From NCBI RefSeq assembly GCF_022690765.1, contig NZ_JALCZA010000033.1, positions 1-51,323 on the forward strand: 51,323 nt of DNA, in the 5' to 3' direction. Made by a program: the position numbers and the translations under genes. Shown here piece after piece: positions 24,217 to 33,212 of the stretch; position 1 is the first letter of the stretch, and each line of letters begins with the position of its first letter. This DNA comes from Anaeromyxobacter oryzisoli. Lineage in GTDB: Bacteria; Myxococcota; Myxococcia; Myxococcales; Anaeromyxobacteraceae. The notes beneath the pieces are model-generated. The model was not told where the DNA came from. It made no database searches and saw only the letters and a list, made by a program, of their open reading frames with translations.

Positions 24217-24957
24217 GTGATCCCCCTCAGCGACGACAACCCGCTCGATCGAACGCCGATCGTCACGATCCTCCTCATCGCCGCGAACGTCCTCGCGTTC
24301 CTGTGGCAGATCGATCTGCCCGGGCTCCCCGCCGCGTTCGCCTCCGGCGACGCCCTCGGGTTCATCGAGCGGCAGCTCCAGCTCAGCGCGTTCCGCGGCG
24401 GGGTCGTGCCCTACGAGATCCTCAGGCTGACCGATGTCGAGTACCGCGACATCGTGCCGCCGCCCTTCACGATCGTGACGGGCATGTTCCTTCACGGGGG
24501 GTTCGTGCACATCGCCTCGAACATGCTGTTCCTCTGGATCTTCGGGAACAACGTCGAGGACGCGCTCGGGCGCCTCCGGTTCACCGTCTTCTACCTCGCC
24601 TGCGGCGTCGTCGCGGCGCTCGTCCAGGTGGTCTCCTCCGCGATGACCGGCGACCTGTTCGTCCCGATGGTGGGCGCGAGCGGCGCGATCGCCGGCGTGC
24701 TGGCGGCGTACATGGTCCTCTTCCCCCGCGCCCGCGTCACGACCCTCGTCATCGTCCTCGTCTTCGTCCGGATCGTCCCGATCCCCGCCGGCTTCTTCAT
24801 CGGCGCCTGGTTCCTGCTCCAGGTGCTCTCCGTGGCGTTCGGCGGGAACACCGGCGTGGCGCTCTTCGCGCACATCGGCGGGTTCGTGACCGGGTGGCTG
24901 CTCGTGCGGATCATGGGCCGGCGCCCCACGTGGCGGGCGCGCCGGCTGGTGTGGTGA
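24217..24957 (+). CDS. Rhomboid family intramembrane serine protease
   Basis: A 246-residue protein with six membrane segments. The catalytic dyad is Ser 155 in GASGAIAG and His 219 in AHIGGF. HGGFVHIASNMLFLWIFG (from 93) supplies the conserved His and Asn of helix 2. It should cleave substrate membrane helices within the inner membrane. It starts with GTG at 24217. The last codons (LVW and stop) are duplicated by a 32-bp tandem repeat, which leaves the protein unaltered. The gene converges on ruvB. No substrate is suggested by the neighbourhood. Confidence 0.92.
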   Translation: MIPLSDDNPLDRTPIVTILLIAANVLAFLWQIDLPGLPAAFASGDALGFIERQLQLSAFRGGVVPYEILRLTDVEYRDIVPPPFTIVTGMFLHGGFVHIASNMLFLWIFGNNVEDALGRLRFTVFYLACGVVAALVQVVSSAMTGDLFVPMVGASGAIAGVLAAYMVLFPRARVTTLVIVLVFVRIVPIPAGFFIGAWFLLQVLSVAFGGNTGVALFAHIGGFVTGWLLVRIMGRRPTWRARRLVW

Positions 24958-25009
24958 GGGGGCTACAGCAGCCCCTCCTGGTGTGGTGAGGGAGCTACAG
25001 CAGCCCCTC
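24946..25009. repeat. 32-bp tandem duplication across two convergent gene ends
   Basis: Units at 24946-24977 and 24978-25009 differ by one base (24961 G, 24993 A). Each unit holds both gene ends: LVW-stop of the rhomboid gene on the plus strand and EGLL-stop of ruvB on the minus strand. The active rhomboid stop is in unit 1 and the active ruvB stop is in unit 2. Each unit can also form a small hairpin (GGGGCT/AGCCCC, 24959-24975, in unit 1), and the substitution breaks one pair in unit 2. It may work as a shared terminator. Confidence 0.85.
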
Positions 25010-26023
25010 CTGCTTCCCGCGCGGCCGCTCCCGCCCGAGGTGCGTGAACGCCGCCGGCAGCGCGACCCGGCCGCGGGGCGTGCGCGCGAGGAAGCCCTCG
25101 CGGACGAGGAACGGCTCGTAGACGTCCTCGATCGTGTCGCCCTCCTCGCCCACCGCCGCGGCCACCGCGTCGATGCCGACCGGGCCGCCGCCGAACGTGT
25201 CGATGACCGACGCGAGGATGCGACGGTCCATCGCGTCGAGCCCGCGGGAGTCCACCTCGAGGCGCGAGAGCGTCCGCTCGACGATCTCCCGGCTGAGCCG
25301 CCCGTCGCCCTCGACCTGCGCGAAGTCCCGGGCGCGCTGGAGGAGCCGGATCGCGATCCGGGGCGTGCCCCGGGCCCGCCGCGCCAGCTCCTCGGCGCCG
25401 TCGGGCTCCACCGGGAGCGCGAGCTTCCGCGCGGCGCGGACGGCGATCTCGCGGAGCTCCGCCGCCCCGTAGTACTCGAGCCGCTCCTGGATCGGGAACC
25501 GGTCCCGGAGCGGGCTCGCGAGGAGGCCGGTCCGCGTGGTCGCGCCCACGAGGGTGAAGCGCTCGAGCTTCATCTCCATCGTCTGCGCGCCGAGCCCCGC
25601 CCCGAGGACCACGTCGAACCGGAAGTCCTCCATCGCCGGGTAGAGCGCCTCCTCCACCGCCGGCGAGAGCCGGTGGATCTCGTCGATGAAGAGGATGTCC
25701 CGGGGCGCGAGGGCCGTGAGGAGGCCGGCGAGGTCCCCCTTCTTCACCAGGGCGGGGCCGCTCGTGACGTGCAGCGTGACCCCGAGCTCGTGGGCCAGGA
25801 TGTAGGCGAGGGAGGTCTTGCCGAGCCCGGGCGGCCCGGACAGGAGGACGTGGTCGAGCGCCTCCCCGCGCCGCTTGGCCGCCGCCGCGTAGACGCGGAC
25901 GTTCTCGACGATCTTCGCCTGGCCGACGTAGTCCTCGAACGTGGCGGGGCGGAGCGACTGCTCCAGCTTCTCCTCGCCCTCCAGGGCCTTCGGGGAGACG
26001 TCGCGGACCGGCTTCACGGGCAT
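24995..26023 (-). CDS. ruvB: Holliday junction branch migration motor RuvB
   Basis: A 342-residue AAA+ ATPase. Two hexamers flank RuvA on a Holliday junction and drive branch migration. Walker A GPPGLGKT is at 63-70 and Walker B DEIH at 114-117. TRTGLL and the arginine finger segment SPLRDRF follow. The C-terminal winged helix holds the family sequence EPFLVREGFLARTPRGR. Last gene of the ruvC-ruvA-ruvB set, 60 bp after ruvA. The 3' end coincides with the tandem duplication. Length and motifs are normal. Confidence 0.97.
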   Translation of the reverse strand: MPVKPVRDVSPKALEGEEKLEQSLRPATFEDYVGQAKIVENVRVYAAAAKRRGEALDHVLLSGPPGLGKTSLAYILAHELGVTLHVTSGPALVKKGDLAGLLTALAPRDILFIDEIHRLSPAVEEALYPAMEDFRFDVVLGAGLGAQTMEMKLERFTLVGATTRTGLLASPLRDRFPIQERLEYYGAAELREIAVRAARKLALPVEPDGAEELARRARGTPRIAIRLLQRARDFAQVEGDGRLSREIVERTLSRLEVDSRGLDAMDRRILASVIDTFGGGPVGIDAVAAAVGEEGDTIEDVYEPFLVREGFLARTPRGRVALPAAFTHLGRERPRGKQEGLL

Positions 26024-26083
26024 GGCGTCGCGAGCCTAGCACGACCGGACGACGCCGCTCCCCGGCGCGCCGCGAGCCCGCGG

Positions 26084-26677
26084 CTATCCCCGCAGCAGCT
26101 TCAGCGCCTCGCGGACCAGCTCGTCGAGCCGCTTCTCCTCCGCGCCCTCGCGCAGCGCGTCGAGCGCGCCGTCCGCCTGGGCCGGCTTGTAGCCGAGGTT
26201 CACCAGCGCGGTGCGGAGCTGCTCGAGGACGTCGGCGCCGGGGCGCGCCTTCGCCGGCCCGGCCGCGCGGGCGAGCGCGACGAGCCGCTCCTTCAGCTCG
26301 ACCACGAGCCGCTCCGCGGTCTTCTTGCCGACGCCCTGCACCTTCGTGAGCCGCGCCACGTCGCCCTGGGCGACCGCCTGGGCGAGCTCCCGCGCCTCGA
26401 TCCCGGAGAGGATGTTCTGCGCGGCGCGCGGGCCGACGCCCTTCACGCCGATGAGGGCCCGGAAGACCGCCTCCTCGTCCTCGCTCGCGAAGCCGTACAG
26501 GTCCAGCGCGTCCTCGCGGACGTGCAGGTACGTCCGGAGCGTCACCGCCTCGCCGCGAGGGGGCAGCGAGGCCAGCGCGACCTGGGACAGGTGGACGAGG
26601 TAGCCGACCCCGCCGACGTCCAGGATCGCGTGGTCGTCGGCCTTCTCCGCGAGCTTCCCGGCGAGGCGCGCGATCAC
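26084..26677 (-). CDS. ruvA: Holliday junction recognition protein RuvA
   Basis: A 197-residue protein that binds the four-way junction as a tetramer and loads RuvB. It opens MIARLAGKL, with an N-terminal OB fold. Two helix-hairpin-helix motifs follow ([14 protein letters not shown] and [13 protein letters not shown]). The C-terminal domain that contacts RuvB ([18 protein letters not shown]) is present. It starts with GTG at 26677, overlapping the ruvC stop by two bases, so translation is coupled. Operon order ruvC-ruvA-ruvB is standard for many bacteria. Confidence 0.96.
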   Translation of the reverse strand: MIARLAGKLAEKADDHAILDVGGVGYLVHLSQVALASLPPRGEAVTLRTYLHVREDALDLYGFASEDEEAVFRALIGVKGVGPRAAQNILSGIEARELAQAVAQGDVARLTKVQGVGKKTAERLVVELKERLVALARAAGPAKARPGADVLEQLRTALVNLGYKPAQADGALDALREGAEEKRLDELVREALKLLRG

Positions 26678-27219
26678 GGCGCCCTCCGGTGGTCCCGCCG
26701 CGCGGGCACGAGGCGCGCGGCTGCGGCGGCGGCGCGCTGGCCCGCGCCGGGGAGCTGGAGCGGGCGGCGCGCGAGGTGGCAAACGGCGAGGGCGAGGGCG
26801 TCGGCCTCGTCGGAGAGGTCGGGCGCGACCCCGAGGAGCATGCGGGCGGTGCGCAGCATCTGGTCCTTGCCGGCGCGGCCGTTGCCGGTGAAGGCGAGCT
26901 TCACCTCGGCGGGCGCGTACTCGAACACGGGGAGCCCGGCGCGCGCGGCGACGGCGAGGGCGACGCCGCGCGCCTGCCCGAGCACCAGGGCGGAGCGGGG
27001 CGACGCGCCGGAGAAGACCGACTCGAGCGAGACCTCGCCCGGCCGCGCCCGGGCGACGAGCGCCTCGAGGCCGTCCAGGATCCGTCCGAGGCGGATCGCC
27101 AGGGGCAGCGCCCCCGGCACGAGCACGCCCGACTCGACCACGCGGAGGCGGGCTCGCTCCCGCTCCACGACGCCGTAGCCGCAGCGCCGCGAGCCGGGAT
27201 CGATGCCGAGGACGATCAC
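26674..27219 (-). CDS. ruvC: Holliday junction resolvase RuvC
   Basis: A 181-residue RNase H-fold endonuclease that cuts the junction symmetrically. The four acidic metal ligands are Asp 7 (GIDPGS), Glu 66 (SLESVF), and Asp 137 and Asp 140 (SDEADALA). The basic GKDQM segment is in the expected place. The start is GTG at 27219; the ATG just upstream is out of frame. The C-terminal 25 residues are Arg/Ala-rich and extend past the usual end. It leads the ruvCAB operon, 59 bp downstream of the kup stop on the same strand. Confidence 0.96.
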   Translation of the reverse strand: MIVLGIDPGSRRCGYGVVERERARLRVVESGVLVPGALPLAIRLGRILDGLEALVARARPGEVSLESVFSGASPRSALVLGQARGVALAVAARAGLPVFEYAPAEVKLAFTGNGRAGKDQMLRTARMLLGVAPDLSDEADALALAVCHLARRPLQLPGAGQRAAAAAARLVPARRDHRRAP

Positions 27220-27278
27220 GCGGGCATGCTAGCAGACGCTGAACCGGCGTCCAGCTTCGGGCGCCTCGGATCGAGCCA

Positions 27279-29279
27279 TCAAAGCTGGATCTGCGCGCCC
27301 ATCTCCACGACGCGGTTCGGCGGCAGCCCGAAGAAGGAGCTCGCGGTCTGGGCGTTCTTCGCCATCAGGATGAAGAGCCGCTTGCGCCAGCTCCAGATCG
27401 CCGCCGGGCCGTTCGGGAGCAGCGTCTCCCGCCCGAGGTAGTAGGTCGTCTCCATGGGGACGATCCGGATCCGCGGTCCGGGGCTCGCGAGCGGCCGGGT
27501 GGGGAGGGAGTCGAGCAACGCCGGCACGTCCGGCGTCTCCATGAACCCGTAGCGGGCGAGCACCTGGAAGAAGCCGGCCCCGAGCTCGCGGGTGGTCACC
27601 CGCTCGCGCTCCGGGATGAACGGGATCTCCTCGGTCATGATCGACACGAGGATCACGCGCTCGTGCAGGATCTTGTTGTGCTTCAGGTGGTGCAGGAGCA
27701 CCGGCGGGACGCCGCCCGGGTTCGAGGTCATGAAGACCGCGGTCCCGGCCACGCGCTGGAGCTTCTTGCGCCCGACGTCCGCCATGAAGACGTCGAGGGG
27801 CAGCCCGGCCTCGCGGAGCATGAAGGCGAGCGCCTCCCGCCCGCGCTTCCAGGTGGACATGAGCGTGAAGACGAGGACCGCCGCGGCGACCGGGAACCAG
27901 CCGCCGTCCTCGAACTTGACGAGGTTCGCGCCGAAGAACGCCACGTCCACCGCCAGGAAGAGCACGGTGAGGGGCCACGCCTTGAGCGGGCCCCAGCGCC
28001 ACTGATCGCGCGCGACGCGGTGGAAGAGGAGCGTCGTCACCATCATGGTGCCGGTGACGGCGATGCCGTACGCGGCGGCGAGCCGCGAGGACGACTGGAA
28101 CCCGAGCACCAAGGCGACGCAGGCCACCCCCAGCGCCCAGTTCACCTCGGGGATGTAGATCTGCCCGATCTCCGCCGACGAGGTGTGCCGGATGGTGACG
28201 CGGGGCGAGTACCCGAGCTGGACCGCCTGCTGCGTGAGGGAGAACGAGCCGGAGATGAGGGCCTGCGAGGCGACGATCGCCGCGGCGGTCGCGATGGCGA
28301 TCATCGGGTAGAGCGCCCACGACGGCACGAGCAGGTAGAACGGGTTCGTGGCGGCGGCCGGATCGTGCAGGAGCAGCGCCCCCTGCCCGAGGTAGTTGAG
28401 GAGGAGCGCCGGCATCGCGAGGGTGAGCCAGGCGAGGCGGATGGGGCGCTTCCCGAAGTGGCCCATGTCCGCGTAGAGCGCCTCCCCGCCGGTGATGACG
28501 AGGACCACGCCGCCGAGGACGAGGAACCCCTGCCAGCCGTTCGCGAGGAAGAAGCGGACGCCGTGCACCGGCGAGAGCGCCAGGAGGATCGAGGGGTCCG
28601 CGGCGATGCCGCGGATCCCCAGGGCGGCGATGCAGCAGAACCACACCAGCATGACCGGCCCGAACACCGCGCCCACCGTCGCCGTCCCGCGCTTCTGGAA
28701 CAGGAAGAGCAGGACGAGGATCACGACCGTCACCGGGACGACCAGGTGCCCGAGGGCCGGGGCCGCCACGGTGACGCCCTCGACCGCGCCGAGCACGGAG
28801 ATCGCCGGCGTGATCACGCCGTCGCCGTACAGCAGGGCCGCGCCGAAGAGGCCGAGCACGAGGAGCACGCGCCGCCCGAGGCGCCGGGTCTCCGTCTTCC
28901 CGACGAGCGCCATGAGGGCGAGGATCCCGCCCTCGCCCCGGTTGTCGGCGCGCATCACGAAGGACATGTACTTGAACGTGACGACGAAGGTCATCGCCCA
29001 GACCACGAGCGAGAGGACCCCGCGCACGTTGTCCTGGGTCGGCAGCACGCCGTGCGGGCCGGTGAAGCACTCCTTCAGCGAGTAGAGCGGGCTCGTCCCG
29101 ATGTCGCCGTAGACGACCCCGAGCGCGCCGACCGCGAGGGCGAGGAGCGCCTTGCCGGTGGGCTGCGTCCGATGGCCGAGCGGCACCGGCGTGGCGAGCG
29201 GTGCGTCGGGCGGGTGCGACGCGGCCGGGGTGGGGTTCGGCTCCGGCGCTGCGTCGAGGGTGGAGGGTACCTGGGACAT
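27279..29279 (-). CDS. kup: Potassium uptake protein Kup
   Basis: A 666-residue KUP/HAK/KT potassium:proton symporter. The N-terminal membrane half has the signatures [20 protein letters not shown] and [10 protein letters not shown]. About 12 membrane helices are predicted to about residue 450. The C-terminal cytoplasmic domain closes with the family's [13 protein letters not shown] end. It supports potassium uptake, often at low pH or under osmotic stress. The first 40 residues are Pro/Ala-rich and longer than in Escherichia coli. The ATG at 29279 has no clear ribosome site; other in-frame starts upstream look worse. Its AT-richer promoter region is shared with the divergent MATE gene. Confidence 0.95.
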   Translation of the reverse strand: MSQVPSTLDAAPEPNPTPAASHPPDAPLATPVPLGHRTQPTGKALLALAVGALGVVYGDIGTSPLYSLKECFTGPHGVLPTQDNVRGVLSLVVWAMTFVVTFKYMSFVMRADNRGEGGILALMALVGKTETRRLGRRVLLVLGLFGAALLYGDGVITPAISVLGAVEGVTVAAPALGHLVVPVTVVILVLLFLFQKRGTATVGAVFGPVMLVWFCCIAALGIRGIAADPSILLALSPVHGVRFFLANGWQGFLVLGGVVLVITGGEALYADMGHFGKRPIRLAWLTLAMPALLLNYLGQGALLLHDPAAATNPFYLLVPSWALYPMIAIATAAAIVASQALISGSFSLTQQAVQLGYSPRVTIRHTSSAEIGQIYIPEVNWALGVACVALVLGFQSSSRLAAAYGIAVTGTMMVTTLLFHRVARDQWRWGPLKAWPLTVLFLAVDVAFFGANLVKFEDGGWFPVAAAVLVFTLMSTWKRGREALAFMLREAGLPLDVFMADVGRKKLQRVAGTAVFMTSNPGGVPPVLLHHLKHNKILHERVILVSIMTEEIPFIPERERVTTRELGAGFFQVLARYGFMETPDVPALLDSLPTRPLASPGPRIRIVPMETTYYLGRETLLPNGPAAIWSWRKRLFILMAKNAQTASSFFGLPPNRVVEMGAQIQL

Positions 29280-29393
29280 CGGGAGGGCGGCGAAGTAACC
29301 ACGATCGGCTCGTCCCCGTCGAGTGGCTCCCCTGGCACGGACACAATATTCCGGATTTCCTGTCGAATCCCCGTTTTTCGTGCTGCCTGCCGT

Positions 29394-29432
29394 CCGGGCA
29401 TTCTCCCCCAATAGAGGGGGAATGCTGCCCGG
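29394..29432. promoter_or_regulatory. Hairpin in the kup-MATE divergent region
   Basis: GCATT (29398-29402) pairs with AATGC (29421-29425) and continues inward through C-rich/G-rich strands to about ten pairs, with one G-T, around an eight-base loop. CCGG flanks extend it. It lies 33 bp before the MATE ATG, so it could be a leader hairpin of that gene or an operator for either gene. Confidence 0.4.
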
Positions 29433-29464
29433 AGCCGACCAGTCCGCTATCTTCGCGGCCCTCC

Positions 29465-30853
29465 ATGATCTCCCCTGCCCCCTTCCGCGCGGAGCTCCGC
29501 GCGCTCGTGCGTCTCGCGCTGCCGCTCTCGATCGCGGCGAGCGGGCAGGCGCTCATGGGGGTCGTCGCGACGGCGGTGGTGGGGCGGGCGGGCGCCGTCG
29601 CGATGGCGGGCGCCGGGCTCGGGAACTCGATCTTCTTCGCCGTGAGCGTCCTCGGGATGGGGCTGATGCACGGCGTGGATCCGCTCGTGTCGCAGGCGCT
29701 CGGCGCGGGCGACCCGACCCGGGCGCGCCGCTTCCTCTGGCAGGGGATCTGGCTCGCCGGGGCGACCTCGCTCGTCCTCGCCGTCCCGCTCGCCCTCGCG
29801 CCGTTGGCGCTCGTGCACCTCGGCATCCCGCCCGAGGTCGCGGCCCAGGCCGGCCGCTACATGCACCTGCGCCTCCCCGGGCTCCCGCTCTTCCTCCTCT
29901 ACTTCGTCGCCCGCGCCTACCTGCAATCGCACGGGATCGCCCGGCCGATGGTGGTCGCGGTGCTCCTCGCGAACGCCCTGAACCTCCCGGCGGTGGCGAT
30001 CCTCGTGTTCGGCGGCGGCGCGCTGCCGGCGTGGACCGGGCCGCTCCGGCTCGTGCCGCCCATGGGCGCCGGAGGCGCGGCGCTCGCCACCACGCTCTGC
30101 ATGCTCGTGCAGTCGGCGGTGCTCGTGGCGGCGATCTCGCGCGTCCCCTTCCCCCGCGGCGCCGGCGGGCACCGCCGCTTCGCGCGGGCGGAGGTCTGGG
30201 CGGCGTTCCGGGTGGGCGCCCCCATCGCCCTGCACATGGGCACCGAGGTCGGCTTCTTCGCCCTGGTGGCGTTCCTCGCCGGCCGCCTCGGCGCGGGCGC
30301 GATGGCGGCCCACCAGCTCGCGCTCTCCCTCGCGAGCCTCACCTTCACCTTCGCGGTGGGCTTCGGCGAGGCGGGCTCGGTCCGCGTCGGGTGGGCGGTC
30401 GGCGCGCGCGATAGGGGCGCGGCCCGCCGCGCCGGGCTCGCCGCCTTCGCCGGCGGCGTCGGGTTCATGTCGGTCTCGGCCCTGACGTTCCTGCTCTTCC
30501 CCGCCGCGCTCGCCCGCCTCATGACCGACGACGCGCGGGTGATCGCCACCGCCGTGCCGCTCCTCCGGGTCGCCGCGCTGTTCCAGCTCTCGGACGGGCT
30601 CCAGGGGGTGGGCGCCGGCGTGCTGCGCGGGGCGGGCGAGACCCGCTTCACCTTCCTCGCCAACGTGGTCGGCCACTGGCTCGTCGGCCTCCCGGCGACC
30701 CTGCTGCTCGGGCTCGCCCTGGGCCACGGCGTGACCGGCCTGTGGGGCGGGTTCTGCTTCGGGCTGACCACCGTCGGGGTCGCGCTCCTCGCGCGGTTCC
30801 TCCGCGTCTCGTCCCGCGAGATCGTCCCCCTCGCGGACCGGGCCGCGGCGTAG
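29465..30853 (+). CDS. MATE family efflux transporter
   Basis: A 462-residue inner-membrane antiporter with 12 predicted helices arranged as two homologous halves. The N-terminal SGQALMGVVATAVVGRAG and the VDPLVSQALGAGDPTRARR loop are typical of the NorM branch, with a matching VGARDRGAARRAG loop in the second half. These proteins export cationic drugs, dyes or metabolites in exchange for sodium ions or protons. The start at 29465 fits the membrane topology. It diverges from kup and is followed by a hairpin. The natural substrate is unknown. Confidence 0.93.
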   Translation: MISPAPFRAELRALVRLALPLSIAASGQALMGVVATAVVGRAGAVAMAGAGLGNSIFFAVSVLGMGLMHGVDPLVSQALGAGDPTRARRFLWQGIWLAGATSLVLAVPLALAPLALVHLGIPPEVAAQAGRYMHLRLPGLPLFLLYFVARAYLQSHGIARPMVVAVLLANALNLPAVAILVFGGGALPAWTGPLRLVPPMGAGGAALATTLCMLVQSAVLVAAISRVPFPRGAGGHRRFARAEVWAAFRVGAPIALHMGTEVGFFALVAFLAGRLGAGAMAAHQLALSLASLTFTFAVGFGEAGSVRVGWAVGARDRGAARRAGLAAFAGGVGFMSVSALTFLLFPAALARLMTDDARVIATAVPLLRVAALFQLSDGLQGVGAGVLRGAGETRFTFLANVVGHWLVGLPATLLLGLALGHGVTGLWGGFCFGLTTVGVALLARFLRVSSREIVPLADRAAA

Positions 30854-30856
30854 CCC

Positions 30857-30883
30857 GGTCGGCGGAGGGCTCGGGGGCCGACC
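30857..30883 (+). terminator. Hairpin after the MATE gene
   Basis: GGTCGGC (30857-30863) pairs perfectly with GCCGACC (30877-30883) over a 13-nt loop, starting four bases after the MATE stop. No T-run follows. Confidence 0.4.
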
Positions 30884-30987
30884 CGGTCCGTGGAGCGGGC
30901 CGGCGGGCGCGGCGGCACGGCACGGCGACGGCAGCTCGCGGGGCGGCCCGGCTCGCCGGCCGGCCATGTCATTGGAAGAATCTTTGC

Positions 30988-31422
30988 GTGCGCCTCGCCC
31001 TGCCGCAGCCGTTCGAGGACCTCGACCACACCGCCGACGTGGGCGTGCGCGTCCGGGGCGCGTCGGCCGAGGAGGCCCTCGCGCGGCTCGTCCTCGCCCT
31101 GGGCGCGCTCCTCGCCGGCGGCGGGCCGGTGCGCGCGGACGAGTCCGCGCGGATCGCCGTGCCGGGCGGGCCGGGGCTCGCCGGCACGGCGATCGCCCTG
31201 CTGCGGGAGCTACTCTACCGGTTCGCGACCGACCGCCGCATCCCGGCCGCGGTCGAGATCCTCCGGCTCGGCGAGGACGGCGTGGAGGCGCTCGTCGAGA
31301 CCGGCGGCTACGATCCGGCCGCACACGCCGACGGGCTCGACCTCAAGGCGGTGACCTGGCACCTCGCGCGGCTCGAGCCGGAGGGGCGCGAGTGGATCGG
31401 CCAGATCCTGTTCGACGTCTGA
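30988..31422 (+). CDS. Archease (RtcB cofactor), copy 1
   Basis: A 144-residue archease. These small proteins activate RNA ligase RtcB by speeding its guanylylation and letting it turn over many times. The signature LDHTADVGV lies near the N-terminus, with the metal-binding Asp residues intact, and the C-terminal KAVTWHLARLE...ILFDV matches the family. I start at GTG 30988, preceded by GGAAGAA seven bases upstream; no ATG is in frame near the domain. RtcB copy 1 follows after 32 bp, so the two form an operon. Confidence 0.88.
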   Translation: MRLALPQPFEDLDHTADVGVRVRGASAEEALARLVLALGALLAGGGPVRADESARIAVPGGPGLAGTAIALLRELLYRFATDRRIPAAVEILRLGEDGVEALVETGGYDPAAHADGLDLKAVTWHLARLEPEGREWIGQILFDV

Positions 31423-31454
31423 CCCGATCCCGGCTCCGAGGCCCGAGGCGCGCC

Positions 31455-32897
31455 ATGACCCAGCTCCGCCGCATCGAGGGCGACCTGTGGGAGATCCCGC
31501 GCGAGGGACGGATGAAGGTGCCCGGCCGCGTCTACGCGGTGGGGCCGCCGGCGCCGGACGACCCCGCCCTCGAGCAGGTGAAGAACGTCGCCCACCTCCC
31601 CGGGATCCTGCGCTTCTCGCTGGCGATGCCGGACATCCACTGGGGGTACGGGTTCCCCATCGGCGGGGTCGCGGCGGTGGACGCCGACGCGGGCGCGATC
31701 TCGCCCGGCGGCGTCGGCTACGACATCAACTGCGGCGTCCGGGTGATCACGACCGGGCTCGACGCCGAGGAGCTCCGGCCGCGGCTCCACCCGGTCGCGG
31801 CGCAGCTCTACCGCGACATCCCCACCGGCGTCGGTGCGAGCCGGGCCATCCCGCGGCTCGATGACGCCGAGCTCGACGGGGTGCTCCGGGACGGCGCCCG
31901 GTGGGCGGTCCGGCGCGGCTTCGCCGCGGCGTCGGACGACGCAGAGCGGTGCGAGGAGGGCGGGCGGCTCGCCGGGGCGGACCCGGAGGCGGTGAGCCCG
32001 CGCGCGCGCCAGCGCGGCGCCGACCAGGTGGGGACGCTCGGCAGCGGGAACCACTTCGTCGAGGTGGACCGGATCGCCGAGATCCACGATCCGCGCGCCG
32101 CCGAGGCGTTCGGGCTCGAGCCGGGGCGCGTCGCGATCCAGATCCACTCGGGGTCGCGCGGCCTCGGCTACCAGGTCTGCGACGAGTCCCTCGCCGCCCT
32201 CGCCCCTCGGCTCGCGGGGTACGGGCCCGACTACGCGGCCCTCCCCGATCGGCAGCTCGCCTGCGCGCCGATCTCGAGCCCGGAGGGGCGGCGGTACCTC
32301 GGCGCGATGCAGGCGGCCGCGAACTTCGCCTGGGCCAACCGGCAGGTGATGACCGGCCTCGCCGTCCGCGCGTTCCTGCACGCGCTCCGGATCTCCGAGC
32401 GGGAGCTCGGGGCGCGGCTCCTCTACGACGTCTGCCACAACGTGGCGAAGCACGAGGAGCACGAGATCGACGGCGTCCCCCGGCGCGTCCTGGTCCATCG
32501 GAAGGGCGCCACCCGCGCCTTCGGCCCGGGCGATCCCCGGGTCCCCGCGCCGTACCGGGAGGTCGGGCAGCCGGTGCTCATCCCGGGCGACATGGGGCGC
32601 TACTCGTACGTCCTCGCCGGGACCGCCAAGGCGATGCGGGACACCTTCGGGAGCAGCTGCCACGGCGCGGGCCGGCTCCTCTCCCGCGGCGAGGCGCTCA
32701 GGCGCGCGCGGGGCCGCTCCATCGCGCGCGAGCTGGCCGATCGGGGGATCGAGATCATCGCCCGCGGGAAGAAGACGCTCGCGGAGGAGATGAGCGAAGC
32801 CTACAAGGACGTCGCCCGCGTCGTCGCGGTGATGGACGGCGCCGGGATCTCGAGGCTCGTCGCCCGGCTCGAGCCGCTGGCGGTCATCAAGGGGTGA
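31455..32897 (+). CDS. rtcB: RNA-splicing ligase RtcB, copy 1
   Basis: A 480-residue GTP- and manganese-dependent ligase joining RNA 2',3'-cyclic phosphate or 3'-phosphate ends to 5'-OH ends. The metal ligands are all present: Asp 90 and Cys 93 (GYDINCGVR), His 200 (GNHFVEV), His 231 (IHSGSRGLG) and His 328 (VCHNVAKHE). The guanylylated His is 403 in CHGAGR. The length is that of the archaeal/long bacterial form, which usually needs archease; an archease gene lies directly upstream. It likely repairs tRNA or rRNA cut by nucleases under stress. The ATG at 31455 is well supported by homology. Confidence 0.96.
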   Translation: MTQLRRIEGDLWEIPREGRMKVPGRVYAVGPPAPDDPALEQVKNVAHLPGILRFSLAMPDIHWGYGFPIGGVAAVDADAGAISPGGVGYDINCGVRVITTGLDAEELRPRLHPVAAQLYRDIPTGVGASRAIPRLDDAELDGVLRDGARWAVRRGFAAASDDAERCEEGGRLAGADPEAVSPRARQRGADQVGTLGSGNHFVEVDRIAEIHDPRAAEAFGLEPGRVAIQIHSGSRGLGYQVCDESLAALAPRLAGYGPDYAALPDRQLACAPISSPEGRRYLGAMQAAANFAWANRQVMTGLAVRAFLHALRISERELGARLLYDVCHNVAKHEEHEIDGVPRRVLVHRKGATRAFGPGDPRVPAPYREVGQPVLIPGDMGRYSYVLAGTAKAMRDTFGSSCHGAGRLLSRGEALRRARGRSIARELADRGIEIIARGKKTLAEEMSEAYKDVARVVAVMDGAGISRLVARLEPLAVIKG

Positions 32898-32948
32898 GAC
32901 CGGCGCGCCCCTGCAGCCTCTCGGCCGGCGTGCGTAGATTGGCGCCGT

Positions 32949-33170
32949 ATGGCCGACGCGCCCGAGCGCGAGCTGAAGCTGCTGCAAGGCGGCCGCGGCG
33001 AGGACGACCCGCCGACCGGGCGCCCGCTCCCCCGGTCCACGCTGCGGGTCATCCCCGGCGGCCCCGCCGGGGATCTCCAGGCGGCGATCGAGGAGACCGT
33101 CCAGGCCGCCCGCAGGATGCGCCAGGAGATCGAGGCGCGCATCGCGAAGGAGCTGGAAGACCTGTTCTGA
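32949..33170 (+). CDS. Small helical protein of unknown function
   Basis: A 73-residue protein. Its N-terminal half is polar and Pro-rich, and its C-terminal half (about 42-72) is an Ala/Arg/Glu-rich helix that could be a short coiled coil. Codon third positions are strongly G/C. No good ribosome site precedes the ATG. It lies 51 bp after RtcB copy 1 and 42 bp before the YyaL-like gene, all in one direction, so it may be cotranscribed. I recognise no family. Confidence 0.5.
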   Translation: MADAPERELKLLQGGRGEDDPPTGRPLPRSTLRVIPGGPAGDLQAAIEETVQAARRMRQEIEARIAKELEDLF

Positions 33171-33212
33171 CGGCGTGTTGTCCGCGCCCGTCCAGGGCGT
33201 TATCGAGCTTCC

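Noticed and set aside
27663-29414. Plus-strand frame of 583 codons opposite kup
   Set aside because: Antisense shadow rich in Arg, Glu and His; Kup motifs on the minus strand are unambiguous.
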